Assembly: GCA_902806015.1 (NCBI GenBank) | Contig: CADCUZ010000126.1 | Coordinates: 1-6,596 of the forward strand | Reading direction: 5' to 3' | Source of the DNA: an uncultured Rubrobacteraceae bacterium | GTDB lineage: Bacteria; Actinomycetota; Rubrobacteria; Rubrobacterales; Rubrobacteraceae | Length of the DNA: 6,596 bases | Shown: in pieces, positions 1 through 6,576 of the stretch | Numbering within the stretch: the stretch's first letter is position 1 | How the letters are laid out: every line of letters starts with the position of its first letter | Program-made: the position numbers and the translations under genes | Notes under the pieces: generated by a model | What the model was told of the DNA's origin: nothing | Database searches by the model: none | The model's input: the letters and a program-made list of their open reading frames with translations, nothing else

Positions 1-81
1 CCCGCCGCAGGCGGCGCCCAGCGAGAGCACCGCCGCGAGAACGAACAACGGTAAGACCCTCGCGAACAGGCTCTTTTTCAT
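1..81 (-). CDS. N-terminus of a secreted lipoprotein (partial, runs off the left edge)
   Basis: Reading leftward from an ATG at 81-79, the 27 visible codons form a classic bacterial lipoprotein signal. There are two lysines right after the start (MKKS), then a hydrophobic core of about 18 residues, then a lipobox-like GAAC and two glycines at the window edge. Glycine at -3 is not the most common choice but is permitted. The cysteine, residue 25, would be lipidated and anchor the protein to the outer face of the membrane. An AAGGCGG stretch four bases before the ATG could serve as ribosome binding site, and a near-consensus promoter lies at 152-180. The mature protein is outside the window. 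Solute-binding proteins of ABC importers are the commonest owners of such signals, but nothing here proves that role. Confidence 0.72.
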   Translation of the reverse strand, partial: MKKSLFARVLPLFVLAAVLSLGAACGG

Positions 82-151
82 GCAACCGCCTTTTTCCGTT
101 TCCCGACGAGACCCCGAGGTTTGGCGTCCCGAACTGTGGTCTTCGGAGTCC

Positions 152-180
152 AATATAGTTACGCGACGTTGCGCGGTCAA
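152..180 (-). promoter_or_regulatory. Sigma-70-type promoter of the leftward lipoprotein gene
   Basis: On the minus strand, TTGACC (180-175) and TATATT (157-152) are separated by exactly 17 bases. Each hexamer matches the housekeeping consensus in five of six positions. Transcription would start near 145, giving a leader of roughly 64 bases before the ATG at 81. The AT-rich patch stands out in otherwise GC-rich DNA. No equally good promoter is visible for the divergent M20 gene in this 160-base spacer. Confidence 0.65.
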
Positions 181-241
181 GCGCCGAGCTGGCGCGCGTG
201 GTACGGTGCCCGACGGTCGATCCGATCCATGGGGGTGCTCG

Positions 242-1522
242 ATGGCAGACCTGGACCCGAAGCTCGTGGACACCGTCGCCCGCGAGGTCGAGGCCCGTCG
301 CGACGACGCGGTGCGACTGCTGCAGGAGCTGGTGCGCGTCCCCTCCGCGACGGGCAAAGAGGCGGCCGTCCAGGAAAAAGTCGAGCACGCCTTCCGCGGG
401 CGCGGCCTGGAGGTGGACGTGTGGGAGGCGACGGCCGAGGAGACCGAGCCCTACCGCGACCACGTCGGAGACCAAGAGGCCTACGAGTCTCGTCCCAACG
501 TCGCCGGAGTGCGCCGCGGACGGGGCGGGGGCCGGTCGTTGTTGCTCAACGCCCACGTGGACACGGTCGCGCCCGGGGACCCAAAGGCCTGGAGCCACGA
601 CCCGCTCGGGGGCGAGGTCGTCGGCGACCGGCTCTACGGCCGGGGCTCGTGCGACATGAAGGCCGGGCTCGTCACCCACCTGGTGGCGCTAGACGCGCTG
701 GAGGCGGCGGGTATAGAGCTCGAAGGGGACGTGACGGTGACGGCGACCGTGGGCGAGGAGAACGGGGGGCTGGGGGCGCTCTCCACCGTGCTCCGGGGCT
801 ATCGGGCCGACGCCGCCCTCATAACCGAGCCAACCAGGCTGCGTCTCGTGCCGGCCCAGGGGGGCTCGCTCGTCTTCCGCCTCACCGTCCCCGGACTCTC
901 GGCCCACGCCGCCGTCCGCGACGAGGGCGTCTCCGCCTTGGAGAAGTTCGTCCCGCTCTTCGGGGCGCTGCGCGACCTCGAACGGGAGCGTAACGTCTAT
1001 CTCTCCCATCCGCTTTACGATCACCTGAGCAACAAGGTCCCCATCAACATAGGCGTCGTTCGGGCCGGGAACTGGGCCTCGACGGTGCCGGAGGGGCTCC
1101 TCGCCGAGGGCCGGGCCGGCCTGATCCCGGGCGAAGAGGTAGACGCCTTCAAGGAGCAGGTCCGCGAACGCCTCTCCGACGTCGCCAGAGGGGACGCCTG
1201 GCTGCGGGAAAATCCTCCGAATTTGGAGTGGTTCGGCGGCCAGTTCGCCCCGGCGGAGGTGCCGGACGAAGCCCCGATCTGCGAGGCCGTGAAGAGGGCC
1301 CATGCCCTAGCGACCGGGCAGGAACCCATCGTCGAGGGCGTCTCCTACGGCGCGGACATGCGGCTCTTCGTCCGCTTCGGCGGGATGCCTTGCGTGATGT
1401 ACGGCGCCGGCGACGTGAGGGTCGCCCACGCCCCGGACGAGCACATAAGCGTCACCGACCTGCTCACCGCGACGGAGACCGTCGCCTGCCTGCTCGCGGG
1501 CTGGTGCGGCGTGGAGGGGTAG
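242..1522 (+). CDS. M20-family metallo-deacylase/peptidase, ArgE/DapE type
   Basis: The 426-residue product is a cytoplasmic di-zinc hydrolase of the M20 family. Members remove acyl groups from amino acids, for example N-acetylornithine or N-succinyl-diaminopimelate, or cleave small peptides. The metal and catalytic residues are all present. They are H105 and D107 in NAHVDT, bridging D138 in RGSCDMKAG, catalytic E172 and ligand E173 in VGEENGG, E196 in ITEPT, and H396 in VAHAPDE. The lid/dimerisation domain, roughly residues 200-310, carries the conserved LSAHAAV with H222. Length fits the ArgE/DapE group. The ATG at 242 is chosen because it follows GGGGGTG (231-237) and starts just before the first family-like helix. 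The open frame extends to 80, but those extra 54 residues are non-homologous in character and would run through the divergent promoter. Exact substrate is undecided: ArgE, DapE, a carboxypeptidase G2-like enzyme or a thiamine-salvage deformylase are all possible. Confidence 0.9.
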   Translation: MADLDPKLVDTVAREVEARRDDAVRLLQELVRVPSATGKEAAVQEKVEHAFRGRGLEVDVWEATAEETEPYRDHVGDQEAYESRPNVAGVRRGRGGGRSLLLNAHVDTVAPGDPKAWSHDPLGGEVVGDRLYGRGSCDMKAGLVTHLVALDALEAAGIELEGDVTVTATVGEENGGLGALSTVLRGYRADAALITEPTRLRLVPAQGGSLVFRLTVPGLSAHAAVRDEGVSALEKFVPLFGALRDLERERNVYLSHPLYDHLSNKVPINIGVVRAGNWASTVPEGLLAEGRAGLIPGEEVDAFKEQVRERLSDVARGDAWLRENPPNLEWFGGQFAPAEVPDEAPICEAVKRAHALATGQEPIVEGVSYGADMRLFVRFGGMPCVMYGAGDVRVAHAPDEHISVTDLLTATETVACLLAGWCGVEG

Positions 1523-1540
1523 CGGCCCGTGGTGGGGTCC

Positions 1541-1569
1541 TTGCTCGGGAGGTGGCCCATCTGTACACT
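1541..1569 (+). promoter_or_regulatory. Candidate promoter of the permease/stress-protein operon
   Basis: TTGCTC (1541-1546) and TACACT (1564-1569) are spaced by 17 bases, with three and four matches to the two sigma-70 hexamers. Transcription would begin around 1576, about 40 bases before the TTG start at 1617. The spacer after the M20 stop is only 94 bases and shows no clear terminator, so some read-through from the M20 gene is possible. Confidence 0.4.
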
Positions 1570-1616
1570 CTGCGACACGTAGCCGTCACGACGTAAGCTG
1601 ACTGGCAGGGGGGACT

Positions 1617-3053
1617 TTGGATACACCGGGCGCGCAGCCGACCATTACCCGTAACGCGGCGGAGCAACCGGAGGAGCTCGCGCGGGCCATAAGCGCGCCG
1701 CTGCTCTTCTTCTACGTGCTCGGCGACGTCTTGGGATCGGGCATCTACGCCCTCATCGGGGTGATGGCAGCCCAGGTCGGGGGCGCGTTCTGGACCTCGT
1801 TTGTCGTCGGGGTTTCGGCCGCCATGCTGACCGGCTTCGCCTACGCCGAGCTGATCACCAAGTACCCCCACGCGGCGGGTGCCGCCATGTACACCGGCCG
1901 GGCGTTCAACAACCGCTTTTTTACCTTCCTGGTGGCGTTCTGCACGGTGGCCGCGAGCCTGGCCGCCACCGGCGCCCTGGCGCTGGCGTTCAGCGGGTAC
2001 TTTTTGGAGCTGTTGGCGGCGCTCCTTAGCGTGCCACTGCTCTTGGCGGCCCTCGTCTTCGTCGTGTTGCTGGCGGTCATCAACTTCCGCGGCATCTCGG
2101 AGTCCGTAAAGTTGAACCTCGCCATGAGCATCACCGAGATCTCCGGTCTGGTGCTGGTGCTCGGGATCGGGGTCGTCGTGCTTTTGACCGGCGGCGCGGA
2201 TCTCGGCCGGCCCTTCGACTTCAACGAGGGGGGCAACCCCGCGCTCCTGGCCCTGACCGGTGCTACGCTCGCGTTCTTCGCGATGACCGGCTTCGAGAAC
2301 GCGGCGAACGTGGCCGAGGAGGTTCAGAACCCGAGCAGGGTCTACCCGCGCGCGCTGCTGGGCGGCATGGCGTCGGCGGGCATCATCTACCTGATCATCG
2401 CGTTTATCGCCTCGATGGTGGTGCCCACAGGCCAGCTTGCCGGCTCGGAGGTGGCGCTGCTGCAGGTGGTGCGACAAGGGTTCTCAGCCTTCCCGGGTTG
2501 GGTGTTCGCGATCATAGCGTGCGTGGCGATCACCAACACCTGCCTGGTTGCCCTGATAACGAACTCCCGGATCATGTACGGCATGGCCCGCGAGGGCGTG
2601 GTTCCACGCATCTTCGCCCGCACCCACCAGTCGCGGCGCACGCCCTGGGTTGCCATCGTTTTCACCACGATTATCGCGCTGATCCTGATCGTCGGCGTCG
2701 GGGAGGAGGGCGTCAACACGTTGGCGAGCGCCACCGTGGCGTTCCTCCTGGCGGTCTTCACGCTGGTCTGCCTGTGCGCGCTGGTTCTGCGCCGCGACCG
2801 CGTCCCCCAGGAGCACTACACGGCGCCGACGGTGATCCTGACACTCGGGGTGGTGGTGAACGTAGCACTCCTGCTCTACGTCCTGATAACCGACCTCCAG
2901 GGCCTCTTCGCGGGGGACATCGGACCCAGGGAAAGTGTCCTCGTGGTGTGCCTGGTGATGCTGCTGGTGGGGGTCGGCCTGTACTTCGTGAACAACCTCG
3001 CCCAGCGCAGGCTGGACCCGGCGCGGCCCGGCGGGCGAAACGGCCGAGCGTAG
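1617..3053 (+). CDS. APC-superfamily amino acid permease
   Basis: The 478-residue integral membrane protein should import amino acids, probably coupled to an ion gradient. About twelve hydrophobic segments are visible, near residues 28-50, 56-80, 100-130, 138-157, 168-191, 210-228, 248-270, 292-318, 343-362, 365-391, 402-426 and 439-460. The unwound TM1 substrate motif reads GSGIY (40-44). The TM6 region has the family's AFFAMTGFEN (219-228), followed by the loop EEVQNPSRVYP (234-244). NSRIMYGMAREG (316-327) matches the conserved loop after TM8. The cytoplasmic tail is short, basic and ends at 478, with no fused regulatory domain. The TTG start is supported by AGGGGGGA (1607-1614) three bases upstream, a rather close spacing. 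The stress-protein gene follows after 14 bases. The substrate cannot be read from sequence. Confidence 0.93.
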   Translation: MDTPGAQPTITRNAAEQPEELARAISAPLLFFYVLGDVLGSGIYALIGVMAAQVGGAFWTSFVVGVSAAMLTGFAYAELITKYPHAAGAAMYTGRAFNNRFFTFLVAFCTVAASLAATGALALAFSGYFLELLAALLSVPLLLAALVFVVLLAVINFRGISESVKLNLAMSITEISGLVLVLGIGVVVLLTGGADLGRPFDFNEGGNPALLALTGATLAFFAMTGFENAANVAEEVQNPSRVYPRALLGGMASAGIIYLIIAFIASMVVPTGQLAGSEVALLQVVRQGFSAFPGWVFAIIACVAITNTCLVALITNSRIMYGMAREGVVPRIFARTHQSRRTPWVAIVFTTIIALILIVGVGEEGVNTLASATVAFLLAVFTLVCLCALVLRRDRVPQEHYTAPTVILTLGVVVNVALLLYVLITDLQGLFAGDIGPRESVLVVCLVMLLVGVGLYFVNNLAQRRLDPARPGGRNGRA

Positions 3054-3067
3054 ACGGAGGTATAATC

Positions 3068-3520
3068 ATGACCCACGTTCTGATAGCCACCGACGGTTCG
3101 GAGCAGTCGCTTAAGGCGGCCCGGTACCTGCGCTCTCTCCTTGACCCCGCCTCGCTGGAGCGAGTCAGCGTGGTAGCCGTGGTCAGGCCTCTGGCCGCCG
3201 TGCCCTTCGCGAGCGACTTCGGCGAGGAGGAGCACGCCGCCCAGCAGGCCGAGGACCCGGGCGGCTACTCGTTCCATCGGGCGGCGCAGGAGGCCGTCGA
3301 GCGCGTCGCAGGGGAGCTGAAGGACATGACCCCAAACGTGGAGACCATCGTCCGCGGCGGCGCGCCCGCCGACCAGATCATCCGGGTAGCGGACGAGGTC
3401 GAGGCCGACCTGATCGTCCTCGGTGGCCGGGGGAAGGGGGCGGTTGAAGCCATCGTCCTCGGCAGCGTCGCCTACCGCGTCCTCCACCACGCACCCTGCC
3501 CCGTGCTCGTTACACGCTGA
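3068..3520 (+). CDS. Universal stress protein, UspA family, ATP-binding type
   Basis: This 150-residue single-domain protein has the UspA alpha/beta nucleotide-binding fold. It opens with VLIATDGSE, placing the conserved aspartate at D9. The phosphate-binding signature G-x2-G-x9-G-S is intact as G119, G122, G132 and S133, so it belongs to the ATP-binding subclass. It ends with the typical APCPVLV strand (142-148). An excellent GGAGG (3056-3060) with a seven-base spacer fixes the ATG start. The frame is open far upstream, but only as a shadow of the permease gene. Placement 14 bases after an APC permease implies co-transcription and suggests it senses ATP or modulates that transporter. In other organisms similar domains are fused to the C-terminus of permeases, so this looks like the two-gene version. 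The regulatory link is inference. Confidence 0.92.
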   Translation: MTHVLIATDGSEQSLKAARYLRSLLDPASLERVSVVAVVRPLAAVPFASDFGEEEHAAQQAEDPGGYSFHRAAQEAVERVAGELKDMTPNVETIVRGGAPADQIIRVADEVEADLIVLGGRGKGAVEAIVLGSVAYRVLHHAPCPVLVTR

Positions 3521-3536
3521 AAAAGGCCGGGGGCCG

Positions 3537-3922
3537 ACGACCGTAGAGCTCAGGATGCTGGCGCTGGTCGTCGTGCTGAGCCTGGCCCAAACCGTCGCGG
3601 CGTCCCACGCCAGAGCATCCTGCGGCGCGGTTACCGGTGGACGTCCAGGCCTAGGAACTAGCCGGTGCCGCCGGTGCGGGGCCGGGCGTCCGGACCGGGG
3701 CTGGGTAACTTTCTTGAGACCTCCCGCTGTTCGCGACTGTCGTCCTCGCCGCGCACGTCACCGGGACCTACAACGCGCTCACCGAGTGGGGGGCGCGGCT
3801 CTGCCTTGAGCCCGCGTCGCATACGTGCCGCTCTACGCCGCCAGGGTTGCGCTCTTCCGCTCGTCTGAAACGTCGCGACGGTCGGCATAGCCCTCTTGGT
3901 CGTCGCGCTCTTCTTGCGGTAG
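3537..3922 (+). pseudogene. Decayed MAPEG-family membrane protein gene
   Basis: Joining frames recovers an almost full-length MAPEG-like protein of about 129 residues. This is a small four-helix membrane family related to microsomal glutathione transferases. Pieces in order are TVEL then MLALVVVLSLAQTVAASHAR (3540-3614), LRRGYRWTS (3620-3646), GNFLET (3704-3721), PLFATVVLAAHVTG with TYNALTEWGARL (3724-3801), ARVAYVPLYAARVALFRS (3810-3863), and NVATVGIALLVVALFLR (3869-3919) before TAG. The family hallmark is the N-x-x-E-x-x-P-x-F helix, here NFLET/PLFA. Damage includes an ACG where the start codon should be (3537). Four successive frame changes, near 3618, 3722, 3802-3810 and 3864, each equal the loss of one base. 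In-frame stops occur at 3659 (TAG) and 3866 (TGA, probably from tryptophan TGG). It lies 16 bases after the stress-protein gene on the same strand. Family assignment is from remembered motifs; the broken frames are plain in the sequence. Confidence 0.78.
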
Positions 3923-3966
3923 ATCCGCCTAGGGGACCCGGGCTCCTCGCGAAAGCTGGCAGACGA

Positions 3967-3985
3967 CCGCGCTAGGGGAGCGCGG
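3967..3985. terminator. Possible hairpin terminator at the hisC end
   Basis: A perfect seven-base-pair GC-rich stem, CCGCGCT (3967-3973) with AGCGCGG (3979-3985), closes a five-base loop and includes the hisC stop codon. No T-run follows on either strand, so a standard intrinsic terminator is not shown. It could act as a weak or U-tail-less terminator between the converging units, or be chance in GC-rich DNA. Confidence 0.25.
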
Positions 3986-5030
3986 AGAGCAGCCGGTCGT
4001 TCTCTTGGGGGCCGCCGATGGTTACCCGGCTCCACCCGACCGGGTAGCCCAAAGCCTCGCCCTCGCGCACGAGCACGCCGGTTTTCTCGAAGAGCTGGGG
4101 CTTCGCGCCGACCATGACGAAGTTGGTGTGGGAGGGCACGTACTCCAGGCCCGCCGCGCCGAAGGCGCCCTGCACGCGCTCCCGCTCGCGCTTCATGAGT
4201 CGGGAGCGTTCGACGATGGCCTCAGGCTGGCCCAGGGAAGCCGTCGCGGCGGCCTGGCCGGCCTGGTTCACGCTGAACGGCACGTGCGCGCTCCAGACGA
4301 GGTTCGCAAGCCGCCCTGGGGCGAGACCGTAGCCGACCCTGAAGCCCGCGAGACCGTGGACCTTGGAGAAGGTCCTCGTCGATACTACGTTCTCCGACCC
4401 GAGCACCAGCCCGTGGGAGCCGGTGTACGTCGGGTCGTCTACGAACTCGTAGTAGGCCTCATCCAGGATCAGGAGCACGCCCTCCGGCACGGCCTCAGCG
4501 AAACGCCGCACCTCCGAGAGCGGGAGGTAGGTCCCGCTCGGGTTGTTCGGGTTGCAGAGGATCACGGCCCGCGTCTCGCCGGTCACGGCGGCGAGCATCG
4601 CGCCGAGGTCGGCCCTGTGATGGTCGTCGAGAGGAACCCTCCGCACGTCCAGCCCGACCACGCGCGCGGCGGAGGCGTAGAAGGGGAAGGAGGGCCAGGG
4701 GATGATGATCCCGCCGGGCCGCTCCAGGATCTGCATGAGGTCCACGAGCGTCTCGCTCGAGCCGTTGCCCACGACCACGTTCTCGGGGGAGACCCCCGGG
4801 TTGGCGCGGGCTATGGCCTCGCGCAGGTGGGCCGCGTCGCGGTCGGGGTAGCGCCCGGCGCGGGAGAGGGTCTCGATTATGGCGGCTTTGGCCTCCGGCA
4901 GGGGGCCGAAGGAGAGCTCGTTCATAGTCAGCTTCACGTACCTCTCGGAGCCGTAGTCAACCGAGATCTCCTGCCGCAGCCGCGGCGGGTTGTACGGGCT
5001 CACGCCGTCGAGTGCCGGCCTCGTCTTCAC
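3972..5030 (-). CDS. hisC: Histidinol-phosphate aminotransferase
   Basis: The 352-residue protein is a cytoplasmic, PLP-dependent fold-type I aminotransferase. HisC converts imidazole acetol-phosphate plus glutamate to histidinol phosphate in histidine synthesis, and many homologues also accept aromatic amino acids. Visible landmarks are KLTMNELSFGPLP (33-45), RYPD (60-63), the cofactor-phosphate loop GNGSSE (88-93), NPNNPSG (160-166), LDEAYYEF (189-196) with D190 and Y193 for the pyridine ring, and TFSKVHGLAGFRVGY (220-234). In that last stretch K223 forms the Schiff base and R231 contacts phosphate. The substrate-carboxylate arginine is R335 in SRVTIG. Length matches HisC. The start is GTG, with GGAG (5039-5036) five bases upstream. 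No other histidine genes are nearby. It follows the ABC ATPase gene by 92 bases on the same strand, so co-transcription is possible. An aromatic or phenylalanine aminotransferase is the main alternative. Confidence 0.88.
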   Translation of the reverse strand: MKTRPALDGVSPYNPPRLRQEISVDYGSERYVKLTMNELSFGPLPEAKAAIIETLSRAGRYPDRDAAHLREAIARANPGVSPENVVVGNGSSETLVDLMQILERPGGIIIPWPSFPFYASAARVVGLDVRRVPLDDHHRADLGAMLAAVTGETRAVILCNPNNPSGTYLPLSEVRRFAEAVPEGVLLILDEAYYEFVDDPTYTGSHGLVLGSENVVSTRTFSKVHGLAGFRVGYGLAPGRLANLVWSAHVPFSVNQAGQAAATASLGQPEAIVERSRLMKRERERVQGAFGAAGLEYVPSHTNFVMVGAKPQLFEKTGVLVREGEALGYPVGWSRVTIGGPQENDRLLSALP

Positions 5031-5122
5031 GCTGACTCCGATCTTTTCTAAGGAATGGCAGACGCCCGAAAAAGGTTACCCCGCCGCCCCAGCAGCAACA
5101 TGGCGCGAGAAAGCCGGCCGCC

Positions 5123-5854
5123 CTAATGAATTATCTGGTTCAAGAACCGCTTCGTGCGCTCGTTTTTCGGGTTATCGAAGAAGTTGTCCGGCGTGTCGAC
5201 CTCGACGATGCGGCCCTCGTCCATAAAGACCACTCGGTCGGCGACGCGGCGGGCGAAGTTCATCTCGTGGGTGACGACCACCATGGTCATGCCTCCGCGG
5301 GCGAGGTCGGCCATCGTCTCCAGCACCTCGTTGATCATCTCCGGGTCGAGCGCGCTGGTCGGCTCGTCGAAGAGCATGACCTTGGGCTCCATCGCGAGTC
5401 CCCTGGCTATCGCCACCCGCTGCTGCTGACCGCCGGAGAGGCTTTCGGGGTACTTGTCGGCCTGCTCGGGGATGCCGACGCGGTCGAGCAGCCGCGAGCA
5501 GCGCTCGTCGGCGTCTCCCTGGGAGACGCTCTTCACGCGCACCGGGGCGAGCTTTATGTTCTGGGAGACGGTCATGTGCGGGTAGAGGTTGAACTGCTGA
5601 AAGACCATGCCTATCTCCGAGCGGAGCTTGTTTATGTCGGTCTTCTTGTCGTGGACGGAAAAGCCGTCCACCGTAAGCTCGCCTGCGGTTATCGTCTCGA
5701 GGCCGTTGATGCACCGCAGAAGCGTGCTCTTGCCCGACCCGCTCGGCCCGATGACGACGACGACCTCGCCCTCGTCCACTGAGAAATCTATGTCCTTGAG
5801 GACGTGAAAGTCCCCGAAAAACTTGTCCACCCCCCTGAACTCTATGATGCTCAA
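5123..5854 (-). CDS. Polar amino acid ABC transporter ATP-binding protein (GlnQ-like)
   Basis: The 243-residue protein is the cytoplasmic ATPase of an ABC importer. It resembles the polar amino acid group (GlnQ, HisP, ArtP). All catalytic elements are intact: Walker [10 protein letters not shown] (36-44), Q-loop [12 protein letters not shown] (84-95), signature LSGGQQQR (139-146), Walker B VMLFDEPT (159-166), D-loop SALD (167-170) and switch histidine H196 in VVTHEM. The C-terminus [11 protein letters not shown] is typical of this group, and length is normal. I start it at the TTG at 5854, giving MSIIEF, because GGGAG sits five bases upstream. An in-frame TTG at 5866 would add four residues, but its GAGGG lies only three bases away. 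No permease or binding-protein gene is adjacent: hisC is downstream and a divergent DNA-repair gene upstream. Partner subunits must be encoded elsewhere, and the substrate is unknown. Confidence 0.9.
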   Translation of the reverse strand: MSIIEFRGVDKFFGDFHVLKDIDFSVDEGEVVVVIGPSGSGKSTLLRCINGLETITAGELTVDGFSVHDKKTDINKLRSEIGMVFQQFNLYPHMTVSQNIKLAPVRVKSVSQGDADERCSRLLDRVGIPEQADKYPESLSGGQQQRVAIARGLAMEPKVMLFDEPTSALDPEMINEVLETMADLARGGMTMVVVTHEMNFARRVADRVVFMDEGRIVEVDTPDNFFDNPKNERTKRFLNQIIH

Positions 5855-5859
5855 TTTTT

Positions 5860-5864
5860 CTCCC
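5860..5864 (-). promoter_or_regulatory. Ribosome binding site deciding the ABC ATPase start
   Basis: On the minus strand GGGAG (5864-5860) is separated by AAAAA from the TTG at 5854. This is a better spacing than that of the GAGGG three bases before the alternative TTG at 5866, so the shorter product is preferred. Confidence 0.5.
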
Positions 5865-5886
5865 AAAAACCCTCAAACGTGCGGTG

Positions 5887-5892
5887 TAGAAT
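5887..5892 (+). promoter_or_regulatory. Possible -10 element for the uracil-DNA glycosylase gene
   Basis: TAGAAT matches the -10 consensus in five of six positions and lies 30 bases before the TTG start at 5923, in the AT-richer divergent spacer. No convincing -35 hexamer is found 16-18 bases upstream; that stretch is A-rich. A transcript from here would have a leader of only about 24 bases, just enough to include AGGAGG (5913-5918). Confidence 0.3.
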
Positions 5893-5922
5893 AGCACAAG
5901 CACGCGAATATCAGGAGGAGCT

Positions 5923-6576
5923 TTGGACAGTCTCTTCGACCCCGCGGACGGCGGCGAGAACCGCGAGAAAAGGCTGGAAGACCTGGCAAGGCAGGTCTCC
6001 GTCTGCACAAGATGCGACCTCGCGATGACCCGCACGAACACGGTCTTCGCCAGCGGCGACCCGTACTCGCCGCTTGTGCTTGTCGGGGAGGGGCCGGGAG
6101 AGAACGAGGACGCCACGGGATTGCCCTTCGTGGGCCGCGCCGGCAAGCTCCTCGACGACATCCTCGGGGCGGTAGAGCTTAGCCGCGACCAGGTCTACCT
6201 CACGAACACCGTCAAGTGCCGAGCCGCCGTGGAAGAGGGCGGACGGATGAAAAACCGCCAGCCCAAGACCACCGAGATCCGGGCCTGCAACCCCTACCTC
6301 CAGGGCCAGATGGAGGCGGTGAGGCCCGAGATCGTACTCTGCCTCGGCGGCCCCGCCGCAAAGACCATTATCGACAAGGACTTCAAGATCACCAAAGACC
6401 GCGGCAAGTGGTACGAGCTGGACAATGGCGCGAGGGCGATGGCGACCTTCCACCCGGCCTACGTCCTGCGCCAGCGCGGCGACGACCTCAACAACACCAA
6501 GCGCCTCGTCTGGAAGGATATCCAGAACGTCTACGCCGAGTACCAGAAGGCGATGGAGGGACGGAGGCAAACCTAG
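5923..6576 (+). CDS. Type-4 (Fe-S) uracil-DNA glycosylase
   Basis: The 217-residue enzyme excises uracil from DNA, the first step of base-excision repair after cytosine deamination. It has the family-4 layout: a 4Fe-4S cluster held by C28 and C31 (CTRC), C99 (VKCR) and C122 (RACNPYL). The active-site motif is GEGPGENEDATGLPFVGRAGKLL (starting at 55, shown here as GEGPGENED and GLPFVGRAG). The DNA-binding motif is HPAYVLR (177-183), and TNTVKC (94-99) precedes the third cysteine. Length is normal. The segment between C99 and C122 is 22 residues, longer than the roughly 15 in the shortest members, through an extra EEGGRMK-like loop. The TTG start follows AGGAGG (5913-5918) by four bases. It is divergent from the ABC ATPase gene with no evident functional link, and the stop is 20 bases before the window ends. 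Confidence 0.94.
   Translation: MDSLFDPADGGENREKRLEDLARQVSVCTRCDLAMTRTNTVFASGDPYSPLVLVGEGPGENEDATGLPFVGRAGKLLDDILGAVELSRDQVYLTNTVKCRAAVEEGGRMKNRQPKTTEIRACNPYLQGQMEAVRPEIVLCLGGPAAKTIIDKDFKITKDRGKWYELDNGARAMATFHPAYVLRQRGDDLNNTKRLVWKDIQNVYAEYQKAMEGRRQT

Noticed and set aside
154..159. TATAGT as a plus-strand -10 for the M20 gene
   Set aside because: No matching -35 exists 16-19 bases upstream, and the same bases are explained by the much better minus-strand promoter.
80..241. 54-residue N-terminal extension of the M20 protein from an ATG at 80
   Set aside because: It would begin inside the divergent lipoprotein gene's start region and cross its promoter. The residues do not look like the family, and a better-placed ATG with a purine-rich site exists at 242.
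1562..1595. TGTACA palindrome and imperfect CACGTA/CACGACGTA repeat before the permease
   Set aside because: The repeats are short, uneven in spacing and not symmetric enough to support an operator.
1464..2477. Long minus-strand open frame (337 codons) opposite the M20 end and permease start
   Set aside because: Its product is a low-complexity His/Arg/Gln/Glu-rich string, typical of an antisense frame over GC-rich hydrophobic coding sequence, and it spans the permease gene and its promoter.
3061..3066. Perfect TATAAT just before the stress-protein ATG
   Set aside because: No -35 element lies at the right distance (AAACGG there), transcription would begin at or inside the start codon, and the stretch is simply the spacer after the ribosome binding site.
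3526..3536. GGCC-GGG-GGCC mini-hairpin after the stress-protein stop
   Set aside because: A four-base stem with a three-base loop and no T-run is too weak to call a terminator.
4005..5051. Plus-strand open frame (348 codons) opposite hisC
   Set aside because: It is the antisense shadow of hisC. The minus-strand product has every aminotransferase motif, while this one has none recognisable.
5172..6161. Minus-strand open frame (329 codons) overlapping the ABC ATPase and glycosylase genes
   Set aside because: It overlaps two well-supported genes and its product is Arg/Pro/Gly-rich without motifs.
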